From: Dongia sedimenti
GTDB lineage: Bacteria > Pseudomonadota > Alphaproteobacteria > Dongiales > Dongiaceae
Length of the DNA: 64,000 nucleotides
Assembly: GCA_030715195.1 (NCBI GenBank)
Contig: JAUYVI010000002.1
Location: 682,001-746,000, forward strand
Reading direction: 5' to 3'
The notes beneath the pieces are model-generated. The model was not told the origin of the DNA. It saw only the letters and a program-made list of their open reading frames with translations, and searched no databases. This document shows positions 45,374 to 57,053 of the stretch, in pieces; position 1 is the first letter of the stretch, and each line of letters starts with the position of its first letter. Both the position numbers and the translations under genes were made by a program.

Positions 45374-46627
45374 TCACGGGCAGCTCGGATTGTCGCGGCC
45401 GACCGGACCGATCGCCATGAACTCGGCCTCGGGCATGCCGAGCGTCTGATTCACGTTCTCCACCACCTTCACCACCTTGTTGTAGAGATGGCCGTCATCG
45501 CCTTTCGCGACCTCGGTCAGGAAGTTGTAGGCGATGCCGTTCCGGTTCTTGTCGAGCGTCACCGGGCCGGTCGGGGTGTCGAGCTTCAGGTTCTGCAACG
45601 CATCCCGGTAGGCCTTCTGGTCGCCGCTGAGATCGCCCTTCACCTGGTCGAGCGCGGTCAGCATGGCCAAGGTCGAGACGTAGTAGCCCTGCGCGAAGAG
45701 CGAGGGCGACGGGAAGCCGTCCGGGAAGGCCGCCTTGTAATCGGCGACGAACTTGGTCCAGGCGGCATTGTCCCAGTTGTCGGCGATCGGGCCGGCCGAG
45801 GGCGTGCCGATGATGTAGTCCTGCTGCTTGCCCTTGGAGCCGAGCACCGTCTGGTCGACGGTGATCGAGCCGCCGACCATCGGCTTGTCGCCACCGGCCT
45901 GTTCATACTGGTTCAGGAAGTTGACCGCATCGGCGCCGCCCAGGGCGACGTAGATCGCGTCGATGTCGTCCGGGATCGAGGCGACGATCGAGGAGAAATC
46001 CTTGTTGCCGATCGGGACCCAGAACTTGTTGACCACATGGCCGCCCGACTTGCAGAAGCCCTGCATGAAGCCGAACACCTGGGTATAGGGGAAGGAGTAA
46101 TCCTCGGCGATGGTCACCACCTTCTTGTAGCCCTTGGTCGCGAAGGCGTATTCGCCGAGGCCGGCCTGCCATTGCGCGCCGTCGGTGGTGAAGCGGAAGA
46201 AGTTCGGCGCCGGATCGCGGAGCGTCGTGTCCTGCGCCGCCGAGGTGCCGTTGATGAAGGTCACCTGCGGCTGGGTCTTCGCATAGTTCTTCACCGCGAG
46301 GCCCTCGTCGCCCGAGAGCGGGCCGACCAGGATCTGCACCTTGTCCTGCTCGACCAGCTTGCGCGCGGCATTGACCGCGCTGTCCGGCGAGGCGTCGCTG
46401 GAGCCGGTCACCAGCTCAATCTTCTTGCCCCCGGCCATGTTGTTGTGCTGCTGGAGCGCCAGCTTCACGCCGCGCATGCCGTCCTCGCCGAGCACGGTGA
46501 AGGCGCCTTGCAGGGTCGCCAATGCGCCGACTTTGATCGTGTCCTCGGCCATCGCAGCCGAGACGCTGAAGCCGACGGTCAAGGCGACCGAGGCCGCGAG
46601 CAGGTTCCTCCGAGTAACGTTAGACAT
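45374..46627 (-). CDS. livK: LIV-type ABC transporter substrate-binding protein
   Basis: This 417-residue periplasmic binding protein has a signal peptide with a twin-Arg-like start (TRRNLLAASVALTVGF) and a cleavage site near AAMA-ED (about residue 27). The mature fold has IKVGALATLQGAFTVLGEDGMRGVKLALQQHN and VQILVGPLSGDEGLAVKNYAK, as in type I (LivJ-like) proteins. The closest subgroup to the eye is the aromatic-acid or amide binding branch, which agrees with the catabolic genes in this operon. Confidence 0.92.
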   Translation of the reverse strand: MSNVTRRNLLAASVALTVGFSVSAAMAEDTIKVGALATLQGAFTVLGEDGMRGVKLALQQHNNMAGGKKIELVTGSSDASPDSAVNAARKLVEQDKVQILVGPLSGDEGLAVKNYAKTQPQVTFINGTSAAQDTTLRDPAPNFFRFTTDGAQWQAGLGEYAFATKGYKKVVTIAEDYSFPYTQVFGFMQGFCKSGGHVVNKFWVPIGNKDFSSIVASIPDDIDAIYVALGGADAVNFLNQYEQAGGDKPMVGGSITVDQTVLGSKGKQQDYIIGTPSAGPIADNWDNAAWTKFVADYKAAFPDGFPSPSLFAQGYYVSTLAMLTALDQVKGDLSGDQKAYRDALQNLKLDTPTGPVTLDKNRNGIAYNFLTEVAKGDDGHLYNKVVKVVENVNQTLGMPEAEFMAIGPVGRDNPSCP

Positions 46628-46642
46628 CAGTCCCTCCCAGAT

Positions 46643-47716
46643 TTATTTGCCGTTGTTGTTACGCCAAGAATTGTTGCCCCATTGCCGGCCAGTGCTCCCA
46701 TTTAGGCCGGCAGCCTTCAAGCGATCGGAAGCCAGGCGCCAGAGTCCGAGCAACCCATCGGGTGAAACCAGAACGATCGCCAGGAAGATCAGACCGATGA
46801 GCGTGTTGAAGCGCTCCGGGCTGATCAGGTCGATCGCGAAATTCTTCATCAGCACGAACAGCACCGCACCGATGAACGGGCCGATCGGATGGCGTAGCCC
46901 GCCGATCACCGCGATCACCAGGATGTCGATCACCGGGCCGATGTCGATGGTGCCCGGCGAGACCCGGCCGTTCATCCACACATAGAGCAGCCCGCCGATT
47001 GCGGCGATCAGGCCGGCGACCGCATGGGCGACCACCCGGTGCAGGTTGACGTTGAAGCCGAGCGCGTTCATGCGCCGGGCGTTGTCGCGGATCGCCTGGA
47101 GCGTCAGGCCGAAGGTCGAGCGCGCGAGGTAGACCACGGCGAGATAGCTGAGTGCCGCCACGGCGAGACTCATGTAGTAGAACGGCATGGGCGCGCGCCA
47201 GTCCATGCCGAACCCGACCGGTCCGGGCAATCCCGCGAAGCCGCTATGGCCGTTGAAGATCTCATAGTTCTGCTGCGCGAAATAGAAGGCGGCGACGCCG
47301 ATCGCGAGCGTAATCATGATGGTGTAGATGCCGGCGGTGCGAACCGAGATGATGCCGATCAGCGTCGCGAAGGCGGTGGCGATCACGATCGCGATCGGCA
47401 CCGCGGCCCAGAGCGGCCACCCGAACAGCGGATGGGTGCTGTTGGTCCCGAACACCGCGACCATGTAGCCGGCGACGCCGGCCACGGTCATCTGCGACAG
47501 CGAGACCATGCCGCCATAGCCGGCCAGGAACATCAGGGAGAGCGCGATCACGCCGAGGAACAGCGACTGCGCCCCGATCTGCACCGTCCAGAACGGCGAG
47601 GCCACCAGCGGATAGGCGATCAGGAACAGCAGCACCAATACGTGCTGCGGCCGGATCGTCTTCATCCATGCCGGGGTCGCCGGCTTCGGTGCGGCTCCCG
47701 TCGCGGTCCAGCTCAT
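46643..47716 (-). CDS. livM: LIV-type ABC transporter permease LivM
   Basis: This 357-residue inner-membrane permease has about 9 hydrophobic segments. YGGMVSLSQMTVAGVAGYMVAVFG and TFGLTLQAIRDNARRMNALGFNV are LivM signatures, with VIGGLRHPIGPFIGAVLF near the end. Its start overlaps the livH stop by 4 bp (ATGA). The last residues are Asn/Gly-rich and Gln-rich, longer than usual. Confidence 0.93.
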   Translation of the reverse strand: MSWTATGAAPKPATPAWMKTIRPQHVLVLLFLIAYPLVASPFWTVQIGAQSLFLGVIALSLMFLAGYGGMVSLSQMTVAGVAGYMVAVFGTNSTHPLFGWPLWAAVPIAIVIATAFATLIGIISVRTAGIYTIMITLAIGVAAFYFAQQNYEIFNGHSGFAGLPGPVGFGMDWRAPMPFYYMSLAVAALSYLAVVYLARSTFGLTLQAIRDNARRMNALGFNVNLHRVVAHAVAGLIAAIGGLLYVWMNGRVSPGTIDIGPVIDILVIAVIGGLRHPIGPFIGAVLFVLMKNFAIDLISPERFNTLIGLIFLAIVLVSPDGLLGLWRLASDRLKAAGLNGSTGRQWGNNSWRNNNGK

Positions 47717-48579
47717 GCGGCCTTCCCCATGATGCCCTGTGGCCGGAAGGCGAGCACCACCACCATGATCAGGAAAGTGTAGACGACGCCGTAGGTCGGC
47801 GAATAAACGAGGCCGAGCTGCTCGGCGAGGCCGATCAGCGTCGCACCGATCGCCGCACCGGTGACGCTGCCCATGCCGCCGACGATCACCACGACCAATG
47901 ACGCCAGGAGATAGCGCGTGTCCTCGCCCGGCGCGATCGAGAGCGCGGTGCCGCCGACCACGCCGGCGAAACCGGCGAGACCGGCACCCAAGGCAAAGGT
48001 GATGGTGAAGATGCGCTGCACATTGACGCCGGAGGCCGCCAGCATGCCGCGGTCATCGACCCCGGCACGGATCATCATGCCGATCCGGGTCTTGTTCAGC
48101 AGCAGCCAGAGCCCGACGCCGATCACGATGGCGCTGGCCAGCAGCACCAGGCGGTAGAGCGGATATTTCACGACCGGTGCGGTCATCAGCTGGACGGGGC
48201 CGGACAGCCAGGACGGCGGATCGAACTGATAGGTGTTGCCGCCCCAGACCGCCAGCATCAGATCGGCCATCACGATCGAGAGGCCGATGGTGACCAGGGT
48301 CTGCCGCAGGTCCTGGCCCTGCATGCGCCGGAAGATCACCACCTGCAGGATCGCACCCACCACCGCCATGCCGAGGAAGCCGGCGGCGACGCCGAGGAAC
48401 CAGGAGCCGGTCCAGTCCGCCACGTTGAAGCCGACATAGGCGCCGAGCAGATAGAGCGAGCCATGCGCCAGGTTCACGTTGCGCATGAGACCGAACACCA
48501 GCGTGAACCCGCTCGCCACCAGGAAGTAGAGGGCGGCCAGGGTCATGCCGTTCATCACGGTGAGGATGAAGAGTTTCAT
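47713..48579 (-). CDS. livH: LIV-type ABC transporter permease LivH
   Basis: This 288-residue permease has about 8 membrane segments. ASGFTLVFGLMRNVNLAHGSLYLLGAYVGF is the LivH N-terminal signature; KTRIGMMIRAGVDDRGMLAASGVNVQRIF and GGMGSVTGAAIGATLIGLAEQLG follow. ATG 48579 matches the family start; an open frame continues upstream into the amidohydrolase region but is not coding there. Confidence 0.94.
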   Translation of the reverse strand: MKLFILTVMNGMTLAALYFLVASGFTLVFGLMRNVNLAHGSLYLLGAYVGFNVADWTGSWFLGVAAGFLGMAVVGAILQVVIFRRMQGQDLRQTLVTIGLSIVMADLMLAVWGGNTYQFDPPSWLSGPVQLMTAPVVKYPLYRLVLLASAIVIGVGLWLLLNKTRIGMMIRAGVDDRGMLAASGVNVQRIFTITFALGAGLAGFAGVVGGTALSIAPGEDTRYLLASLVVVIVGGMGSVTGAAIGATLIGLAEQLGLVYSPTYGVVYTFLIMVVVLAFRPQGIMGKAA

Positions 48580-48608
48580 GTGCCTGCTCGCCGCCCCGCC
48601 CCGCGCCC

Positions 48609-49886
48609 TTAGACCGCGACGCGCAGGCTCTGGCGGTTGCCTTCCGGCGCGCGGAAGAACTCGCCGTCCTTCATGACCGAGAGGATGCGCTTCTTGTCCT
48701 GCAGGATCTTGATGTTGGAGAGCGGGTCGCCGTCCACCAGGATGATGTCGGCGAGATAGCCTTCCTTCACCAGGCCGAGCTCGCCTGGGGATCCCATGAT
48801 CTCGCCGCCATGCTTGGTCGCGGCGACCAGCACTTCCATCGGCGTGAAGCCGAGGAGATCGACGAAATACTCGAAGTCCTTCGCATAGGTGCCGTGCGGG
48901 GTCCAGGCGAAGCCGTAATCGCCGCCCGGCAGCACCCGGATGCCGCGGCGCTTCATCTTCTTCGCGGTCTCGATCGCGATCTCGAGCTCGCGGTGATAGC
49001 CCATGGCCCGCGCCTTCTCTGGCGTGATGCCCCATTCGCCCGCGTGATTCGAGATCCGGATCAGCCAGGCGAGGCCGGGCGCCACGAAATGCTTGTCCTT
49101 GTTGGCTTCGAGCAGGTCGAGCGCTTCTTCGTCGGCGAAGCTCGCGTGGTAGATGATCTCGATGCCGTGCCGGATGCACATCTTCACCGATTCCGCCGAG
49201 CGCGCATGGGCGCAGAGCCGGCGGCCGCGCCGCTTCGCCTCCCGCACCGCCATCACGCATTCTTCCTCCGACATCGGCGATTCCTCGGCGCCGACATTGG
49301 TCAGCTCCTCGCCGGAGAGGTTCAGCTTGATCAGGTCGACGCCGTAGCCGATCATGGTGCGCACCGTGCGGCGCACCTCTTCCGGCCCGTTCACCACCAG
49401 GCCGAAGTTCAGCCCCTCATGCACCACATGCGGCGGATGCGCGTGGCCGAGGCCGCCGATGGTGGTGATCTCCGGACAGTTGGCGAGATAGCGCGGACCT
49501 GGGATCTGGCCCTTGTTGATCGCGTTGCGGATGACGACGTCGAGCCGCGGCTTGGCCGCCGCCGCGCCGACGCACATGGTGAAGCCGTGGTCGAGATAGA
49601 TCTTGGCGACGTCCGCGGCGAACAGCGTGTGCTCTTCCGGCGGCAGGTTGATCAGCGCCTCGAGGCTCGGCGCGTTGTTCCAGGAGAGATGGGTGTGCGC
49701 GTCGCACAGGCCCGGCATCAGGGTGGCGCCGGCCCCGTCGATCACGGTGTTGCCGTTCATCGGGATGCTGCGCGTGCCGCGCGCGACCTTGCGGATCCGG
49801 TTGCCCTGGACCAGCATCTCGCCGAGATAGGGATGCTCGCCGGAGCCGTCGAGGATCCGGACGTTGGTATAAAGAATGTTGGCCAT
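48609..49886 (-). CDS. Amidohydrolase family metal-dependent hydrolase
   Basis: This 425-residue cytoplasmic hydrolase has the amidohydrolase TIM barrel with flanking beta-sandwich. MPGLCDAHTHLSW carries the HxH metal site, LIKLNLSGEE sits where the bridging Lys is usual, and RLCAHARSAESVKMCIRHGIEIIYHASF carries the next His ligands, with VLPGGDYGFAW in the Asp region. Relatives cleave amides, peptides or imides (prolidase-like and imidazolonepropionase-like). It is co-directional with the LIV transporter (29-bp gap to livH), so it probably acts on the imported compound. Confidence 0.88.
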   Translation of the reverse strand: MANILYTNVRILDGSGEHPYLGEMLVQGNRIRKVARGTRSIPMNGNTVIDGAGATLMPGLCDAHTHLSWNNAPSLEALINLPPEEHTLFAADVAKIYLDHGFTMCVGAAAAKPRLDVVIRNAINKGQIPGPRYLANCPEITTIGGLGHAHPPHVVHEGLNFGLVVNGPEEVRRTVRTMIGYGVDLIKLNLSGEELTNVGAEESPMSEEECVMAVREAKRRGRRLCAHARSAESVKMCIRHGIEIIYHASFADEEALDLLEANKDKHFVAPGLAWLIRISNHAGEWGITPEKARAMGYHRELEIAIETAKKMKRRGIRVLPGGDYGFAWTPHGTYAKDFEYFVDLLGFTPMEVLVAATKHGGEIMGSPGELGLVKEGYLADIILVDGDPLSNIKILQDKKRILSVMKDGEFFRAPEGNRQSLRVAV

Positions 49887-49937
49887 GCTTTCGTCCTCCC
49901 GCTCTCCGAGGTTCTGTGCCCCGGATGTGCCTCGCGT

Positions 49938-50714
49938 CTAGGCGCGCCCGCCGAGCAACTCCTTCAGAACCTGATTGCAATCCTGCGGCCGCTCGATCGT
50001 GCTCCAATGGCCGCAGCGAGTGAGAATGGTGACCCGCGCGTCGCTCAAGCGCTCCGCCATGGTGCGCGCGTTCGAGGCCGGCGCCACCGGATCCTCGTCC
50101 CCCGTCACCAGCCGCACCGGACATTTGATGCGGTCGAGATTGGCCGGTTGCGCCGCCGCCAGCGCCTCGCAGTTGCGGGCATAGCCTTCGGCGTCCTGGC
50201 GCATGATGAACTCGCGCACCAGCGCGACCGCGACCGGCGCGTTGCTCTTGGTGTCGCCGGACAAGGTCGCCTGCACGATCTGATCGGCGATGCCGGTCAT
50301 GCCTTCGTTGCGCGCCTTGGCCGCGCGATCGCCGAGGCCCTTGCGGGCCGGCTCCGGCGGCTGGTGGATCGGGCCGAACAAGGCGAGGCTGCGGACCAGC
50401 TCCGGGTGCTGCTCGGCGATGTGCTGGCAGACGATCGTGCCCATGGAATGGCCGACGAAATGCGCGCGCTCGGCGCCGACCGCCTTGGCCGCGCGCACCA
50501 CCGCATCGACCATGCTCTGGATGGTCAGCGATCCGCTCAGCGGCGAACGGCCGCTGCCCGGCAGGTCGGGACGGATGGTGCGATAGCGCCCGCCGAGGCC
50601 CAGGACCTGCGGGCAGAAGGTGTTCGAGGTGCCGCCGAGCCCGTGCAGCATGATCACCGGATCGCCGCTGCCTTCGACCTCGACCTGCATCCGCTCGACC
50701 GCGAGGCTGCTCAC
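49938..50714 (-). CDS. Alpha/beta hydrolase
   Basis: This 258-residue serine hydrolase shows VIMLHGLGGTSNTFCPQV (oxyanion HG), RPDLPGSGRS, nucleophile elbow VGHSMGTIV, LVTGDEDPVAPA (acid Asp) and RCGHWSTIERP (catalytic His). This is the pattern of 3-oxoadipate enol-lactonase and C-C bond hydrolases. The GTG start overlaps the FAH gene stop as GTGA. It is likely a ring-cleavage or lactone hydrolase in this operon. Confidence 0.87.
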   Translation of the reverse strand: MSSLAVERMQVEVEGSGDPVIMLHGLGGTSNTFCPQVLGLGGRYRTIRPDLPGSGRSPLSGSLTIQSMVDAVVRAAKAVGAERAHFVGHSMGTIVCQHIAEQHPELVRSLALFGPIHQPPEPARKGLGDRAAKARNEGMTGIADQIVQATLSGDTKSNAPVAVALVREFIMRQDAEGYARNCEALAAAQPANLDRIKCPVRLVTGDEDPVAPASNARTMAERLSDARVTILTRCGHWSTIERPQDCNQVLKELLGGRA

Positions 50715-51625
50715 GCGCGCGCCTCCGCTGCAATCTTCGCATCGGCGGAAACGCCGCGCTGGCGCACCGGATTCTCCAGCACGCCGATGCCGGAGAGCGC
50801 GATCTTCACCGTGTCGCCATGCTTCAGGTATTTCGGCGGGTTGAAGCCGATGCCGACGCCGACCGGCGTGCCGGTCGCGATGATGTCGCCGGGATAGAGC
50901 GTGATCCCGGCCGAGATGGTCTCGATCAGAGTCGGGATGTCGAAGATCAACAGGCTGGTGTTGGAGTCCTGCCGCAGCTCGCCATTGACCCAGCATTTGA
51001 CGTCGATATTGGCGATGTCCACTTCATCGGCCGAGACCAGGACCGGCCCCATCGGGCAGAACGTGTCCTGCGACTTGCCGATGTCCCACTGCTTGTACTT
51101 GGCCTGCAGGTCGCGGGCGGTGACGTCGTTGACGATGGTGCAGCCCCAGACATGCTTCAGGGCGTCGACCTTCTTGATCCCGCGCCCGCCCTTGCCGATG
51201 ACGATCGCGAGCTCCGCTTCATAGTCGATCGCCGTGCTGGCGGCGGGGTCGATCTCGATCGCGGCACCCGGGGCGATCACGCATTCCGGGACCTTGGTGA
51301 AGACGATCGGCGCTTCGGGGACCGCGCCGCTCGCCGCGCTGGAATCGAAGCCGCTCTTGGCGAACTCGTGGGCGTGCTCGTGGTAGTTCTTGCCGACGCA
51401 GAAGATATTGCGCCGCGGCCGCGGGATCGGCGCGTCGAAGACCAGGCCGGCCGTCGGGATCGAGGCACCGAGGCTGGGTGAATCGGCGCGCAGGCCGCGC
51501 TCGATCACCGCCAAGGCGCCAAGCTCTTCCGCCGCACCGAGATCGAAAGGACGAATGGTTTTTCCGTCGGGACTGAGACTCCCAACCCGACGGCGGCCGC
51601 CCGACCGAAACGTCGCGATCCGCAT
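50711..51625 (-). CDS. Fumarylacetoacetate hydrolase family protein
   Basis: This 304-residue FAH-fold enzyme has a variable N-terminal region, then NIFCVGKNYHEHAHEFAKSGFD, IDYEAELAIVIGKGGRGI (metal Glu residues) and GCTIVNDVTARDLQAKYKQWDIGKSQDTFCPMGP. ATG 51625 was chosen because it gives the usual MRIATF start; the frame opens 12 codons earlier. It probably acts on a 2-keto acid (decarboxylase, hydrolase or isomerase). It is the first gene of the long minus-strand operon and is divergent from the GntR regulator. Confidence 0.9.
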   Translation of the reverse strand: MRIATFRSGGRRRVGSLSPDGKTIRPFDLGAAEELGALAVIERGLRADSPSLGASIPTAGLVFDAPIPRPRRNIFCVGKNYHEHAHEFAKSGFDSSAASGAVPEAPIVFTKVPECVIAPGAAIEIDPAASTAIDYEAELAIVIGKGGRGIKKVDALKHVWGCTIVNDVTARDLQAKYKQWDIGKSQDTFCPMGPVLVSADEVDIANIDVKCWVNGELRQDSNTSLLIFDIPTLIETISAGITLYPGDIIATGTPVGVGIGFNPPKYLKHGDTVKIALSGIGVLENPVRQRGVSADAKIAAEARA

Positions 51626-51752
51626 TTTTGCTCCCAGTCTTTTGAGCCAATGTTGAACCATTGACCCGTTTGGTATAGGTTATGGTGTCAGCACTCCGCG
51701 CATGAGTCAACGGCGCGGCACGCTTTCATCGATAATATGCGGCGAGACTTGA

Positions 51753-52448
51753 ATGGCCCTGCCTCAAGCGACCAACACGCGATTCCAAACCGCCGAAGAT
51801 GTCGTCGGCGACATCCAGCGCCGCATCGAAAACGGCGAATGGCCGGAAGGCCATCGCCTTCCGCCGGAGCGCGAGCTCGCCGCGCTCTACGGTCTCGCTC
51901 GCAACACGGTGCGCAGCGCCTTGAACCGGATGGGCACCGATCTCATCCGCGTGGTCGGCCGCGGCACCTATGTGAAGGCCAGGAACGGCGGCAGCGTGCC
52001 GGGCCTCGGCCGGCATATGAAGGACGCCAGCCCCGCCGAGGTGATGGAAGTCCGCCTGATCATCGAGCCCCAGGCCGCCGCCCTCGCAGCGCATCGCGCC
52101 AACAGCGACGACCTGGCCGAGATCACCGAGATCCTGCGCCGCTCGATCGCCGCCAAGGGCTTCGCCGAGTTCGAGCATTACGACGCCGCGCTCCATCTTG
52201 CCGTGTTCCGCGCCACCAAGAACCAGCTCTTGGTCGATTACTGCGAGGCGATCAACTCGGCCCGCCACCAGCCGCATTGGCATCGGCTGAAGCAGAAGAG
52301 CCTGACCGACGGCCTCCGCTCGCAATACGACCGCGAGCACAGCGCCCTGGTCGACGCCATCAAGCAGCGCGACGCCGAGAAGGCGCGGCGCCTCATTCAC
52401 CAGCATCTGACCCACGTCCGCGATCATCTGCTGGCGATCGACGCTTAG
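51753..52448 (+). CDS. GntR family (FadR/FCD) regulator of the catabolic cluster
   Basis: This 231-residue regulator has a winged helix (DIQRRIENGEWPEGHRLPPERELAALYGLARNTVRSALNRMG) and an FCD domain (EVRLIIEPQAAALAAHR, then EHYDAALHLAVFRATKNQLL and EHSALVDAIKQRD). It is divergent from the FAH-hydrolase-Liv operon and convergent with an SDR gene 5 bp away. It is the natural regulator of this uptake and degradation cluster. Confidence 0.9.
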   Translation: MALPQATNTRFQTAEDVVGDIQRRIENGEWPEGHRLPPERELAALYGLARNTVRSALNRMGTDLIRVVGRGTYVKARNGGSVPGLGRHMKDASPAEVMEVRLIIEPQAAALAAHRANSDDLAEITEILRRSIAAKGFAEFEHYDAALHLAVFRATKNQLLVDYCEAINSARHQPHWHRLKQKSLTDGLRSQYDREHSALVDAIKQRDAEKARRLIHQHLTHVRDHLLAIDA

Positions 52449-52453
52449 CGCCG

Positions 52454-53233
52454 TCAGCCGGTGGTCCAGCCGCCATCCACATGCAGGATGGTGCCGTTGA
52501 CCAGTGACGCCGCAGGCGAGGCCAGGAACACCACGGCGCCGGCGACTTCCTTCGGCTCGCCGATGCGGCCCAACGGGATGTGCCCGATCGTCTGCTTCAG
52601 GAACTCCGGATCGGACAAGGCCGGCCGCGTGCCGTCGGTCCAGACGAAGGTCGGCGCCACGGCGTTGACGCAGATGTTGTAGCGGCCCCATTCGTGCGCC
52701 AGGCAGCGCGTCAGGTGATCGATGCCGGCCTTGGTCATGCAGTAGATCGGCTCGCCGCGCAAAGCCACGGTGCCGGCCTGGGAGCTCATGTTGATGATCC
52801 TTCCGTAGCGCCGCGCGATCATCAGCTTGCCCACCGCCTGGCTGGCGAAGAACGTGCCCTTCAGGTTGACCTGCAAGGTCAGATCGAAATCCGCCTCGTT
52901 CACATCCTCGGCGAGGTTCACCGGGCTCGCGCCGGCATTGTTCACCAGCACGTCGATCCGGCCGAAATGCTTGTCCGCCTCGGCGACGGCGCTGGCGATC
53001 TCGTCCATGCTGGTCATGTCCATCTGCAGCGGCAGCGCCTTGCGGCCGAACTTCTGGATTGCCGCGACCAGCCCCTCGCCGGATTGCTTGTCGCGCAGGC
53101 CGAGCGCGATATCCGCCCCGGCATGCGCGCAGGCGAGCGCGCAGGCGCGGCCGAGCCCGCGCGCCGCCGCCGTCACCAGCACCACCTGTCCGCTCAAATC
53201 GAACCGCGGAAATTCCGCACTCGCCGTCGCCAT
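52454..53233 (-). CDS. SDR family oxidoreductase
   Basis: This 259-residue NAD(P)-dependent dehydrogenase has the Rossmann segment VLVTAAARGLGRACALACAHAGA (an AAARGLG version of TGxxxGxG), NNAGASP, the catalytic Ser region NMSSQAG, the Tyr/Lys YCMTKAG, and a C-terminal FLASPAASLVNGTILHVDGGW. The length is standard. Start ATG 53233 was used; the frame remains open far upstream on this strand only because of GC bias over the phoD gene. Confidence 0.9.
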   Translation of the reverse strand: MATASAEFPRFDLSGQVVLVTAAARGLGRACALACAHAGADIALGLRDKQSGEGLVAAIQKFGRKALPLQMDMTSMDEIASAVAEADKHFGRIDVLVNNAGASPVNLAEDVNEADFDLTLQVNLKGTFFASQAVGKLMIARRYGRIINMSSQAGTVALRGEPIYCMTKAGIDHLTRCLAHEWGRYNICVNAVAPTFVWTDGTRPALSDPEFLKQTIGHIPLGRIGEPKEVAGAVVFLASPAASLVNGTILHVDGGWTTG

Positions 53234-53311
53234 TGCCCCACTCCCCTGCCTGACACTTCTGTCAAAAGGCATCGAACGCGGTAAGATAGAAGCCGTCAAG
53301 CCGGGGGAGTC

Positions 53312-54094
53312 ATGAACAGGACCGAGATCCATCGCGCCGCCGATCTGCTGTGGCGCACGCGCCTTGCCGAAAGCCGCATCGACGCCCTGCCGCCCGAGAT
53401 CCGGCCGGCATCGCTTGGCGAGGGCTACGCCATCCAGGAGGCGATGCTCGACCTCGCCGGCCAGCCGGCGGTCGGCTGGAAGATCGCCGCCACCAGCGTC
53501 GCCGGCCAGAAGCATATCGGCGTGACCGAGCCCTTGGCCGGCCGGCTGTTCCGCGACTTCGTGCTGGCCGACGGCGCGCGCCGTCCGATCGCGCGCAATC
53601 ATATGCGGGTGGCGGAGGCCGAGTTCGCCTTCACGATGGCGCGCGACCTGCCGCCGCGCGGCAAGGACTACGACCAGCACGAGGTCATGGCGGCGGTCGC
53701 GGCGATGCATCTCGCGATCGAGATCCCGGATGCGCGCTACCAGGTCTTCGACACGATCGGCGCGCCGTCGATCTGCGCCGATTGCGCCTTCCATGCCTGG
53801 TTCGTGCTGGGGCCGGAGGTGAAGGATTGGCGTGGCCTCGATCTTTCCAAACAGCCGGTGCGTGCCTGGAAGAAGGACACGGTGGTCGCCGAGGGCAGCG
53901 GCGCCAATGCGCTGGGCGATCCCAGGATCGCACTCACCTGGCTCGCCAACCATCTCAACAGCCGCGGGCTCGCCCTCAAGGCCGGCGAGGTGATCACCAC
54001 CGGCACCTGCGTGAAGCCGGTCGATGTGGCGGCCGGCGATACGGTGGTGATGGATTACGGCGCGCTCGGCCGGATGAGTGCCGGGTTCGACTGA
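53312..54094 (+). CDS. 2-keto-4-pentenoate hydratase/fumarylacetoacetase-like protein (MhpD type)
   Basis: This 260-residue enzyme is of the MhpD hydratase group of the FAH superfamily. GWKIAATSVAGQKHIGVTEPLAGRLF, VAEAEFAFTMARDLPPRGKDY (metal-binding Glu pair) and ALTWLANHLNSRGLALKAGEVITTGTC are characteristic. It hydrates 2-hydroxypentadienoate-like intermediates of meta-cleavage pathways. It is divergent from the SDR gene (78-bp gap), with ATG 53312 following GGGGGAG. Confidence 0.9.
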   Translation: MNRTEIHRAADLLWRTRLAESRIDALPPEIRPASLGEGYAIQEAMLDLAGQPAVGWKIAATSVAGQKHIGVTEPLAGRLFRDFVLADGARRPIARNHMRVAEAEFAFTMARDLPPRGKDYDQHEVMAAVAAMHLAIEIPDARYQVFDTIGAPSICADCAFHAWFVLGPEVKDWRGLDLSKQPVRAWKKDTVVAEGSGANALGDPRIALTWLANHLNSRGLALKAGEVITTGTCVKPVDVAAGDTVVMDYGALGRMSAGFD

Positions 54095-54190
54095 ATTTGT
54101 GACGGCTCTTTCATCGAAGCGCGAAACTTCTGTCACGTTCCGGCGGGATGGTGCGGCCCGCCTGAACCCCTCCCCCGGAGTCGCCCCGCC

Positions 54191-57002
<2,812 letters not shown>

Positions 57003-57053
57003 GGTCTTGAAGCGGCGTGAGGCTTTGCAAGCAAGCGACCGACGTGAGACCTC

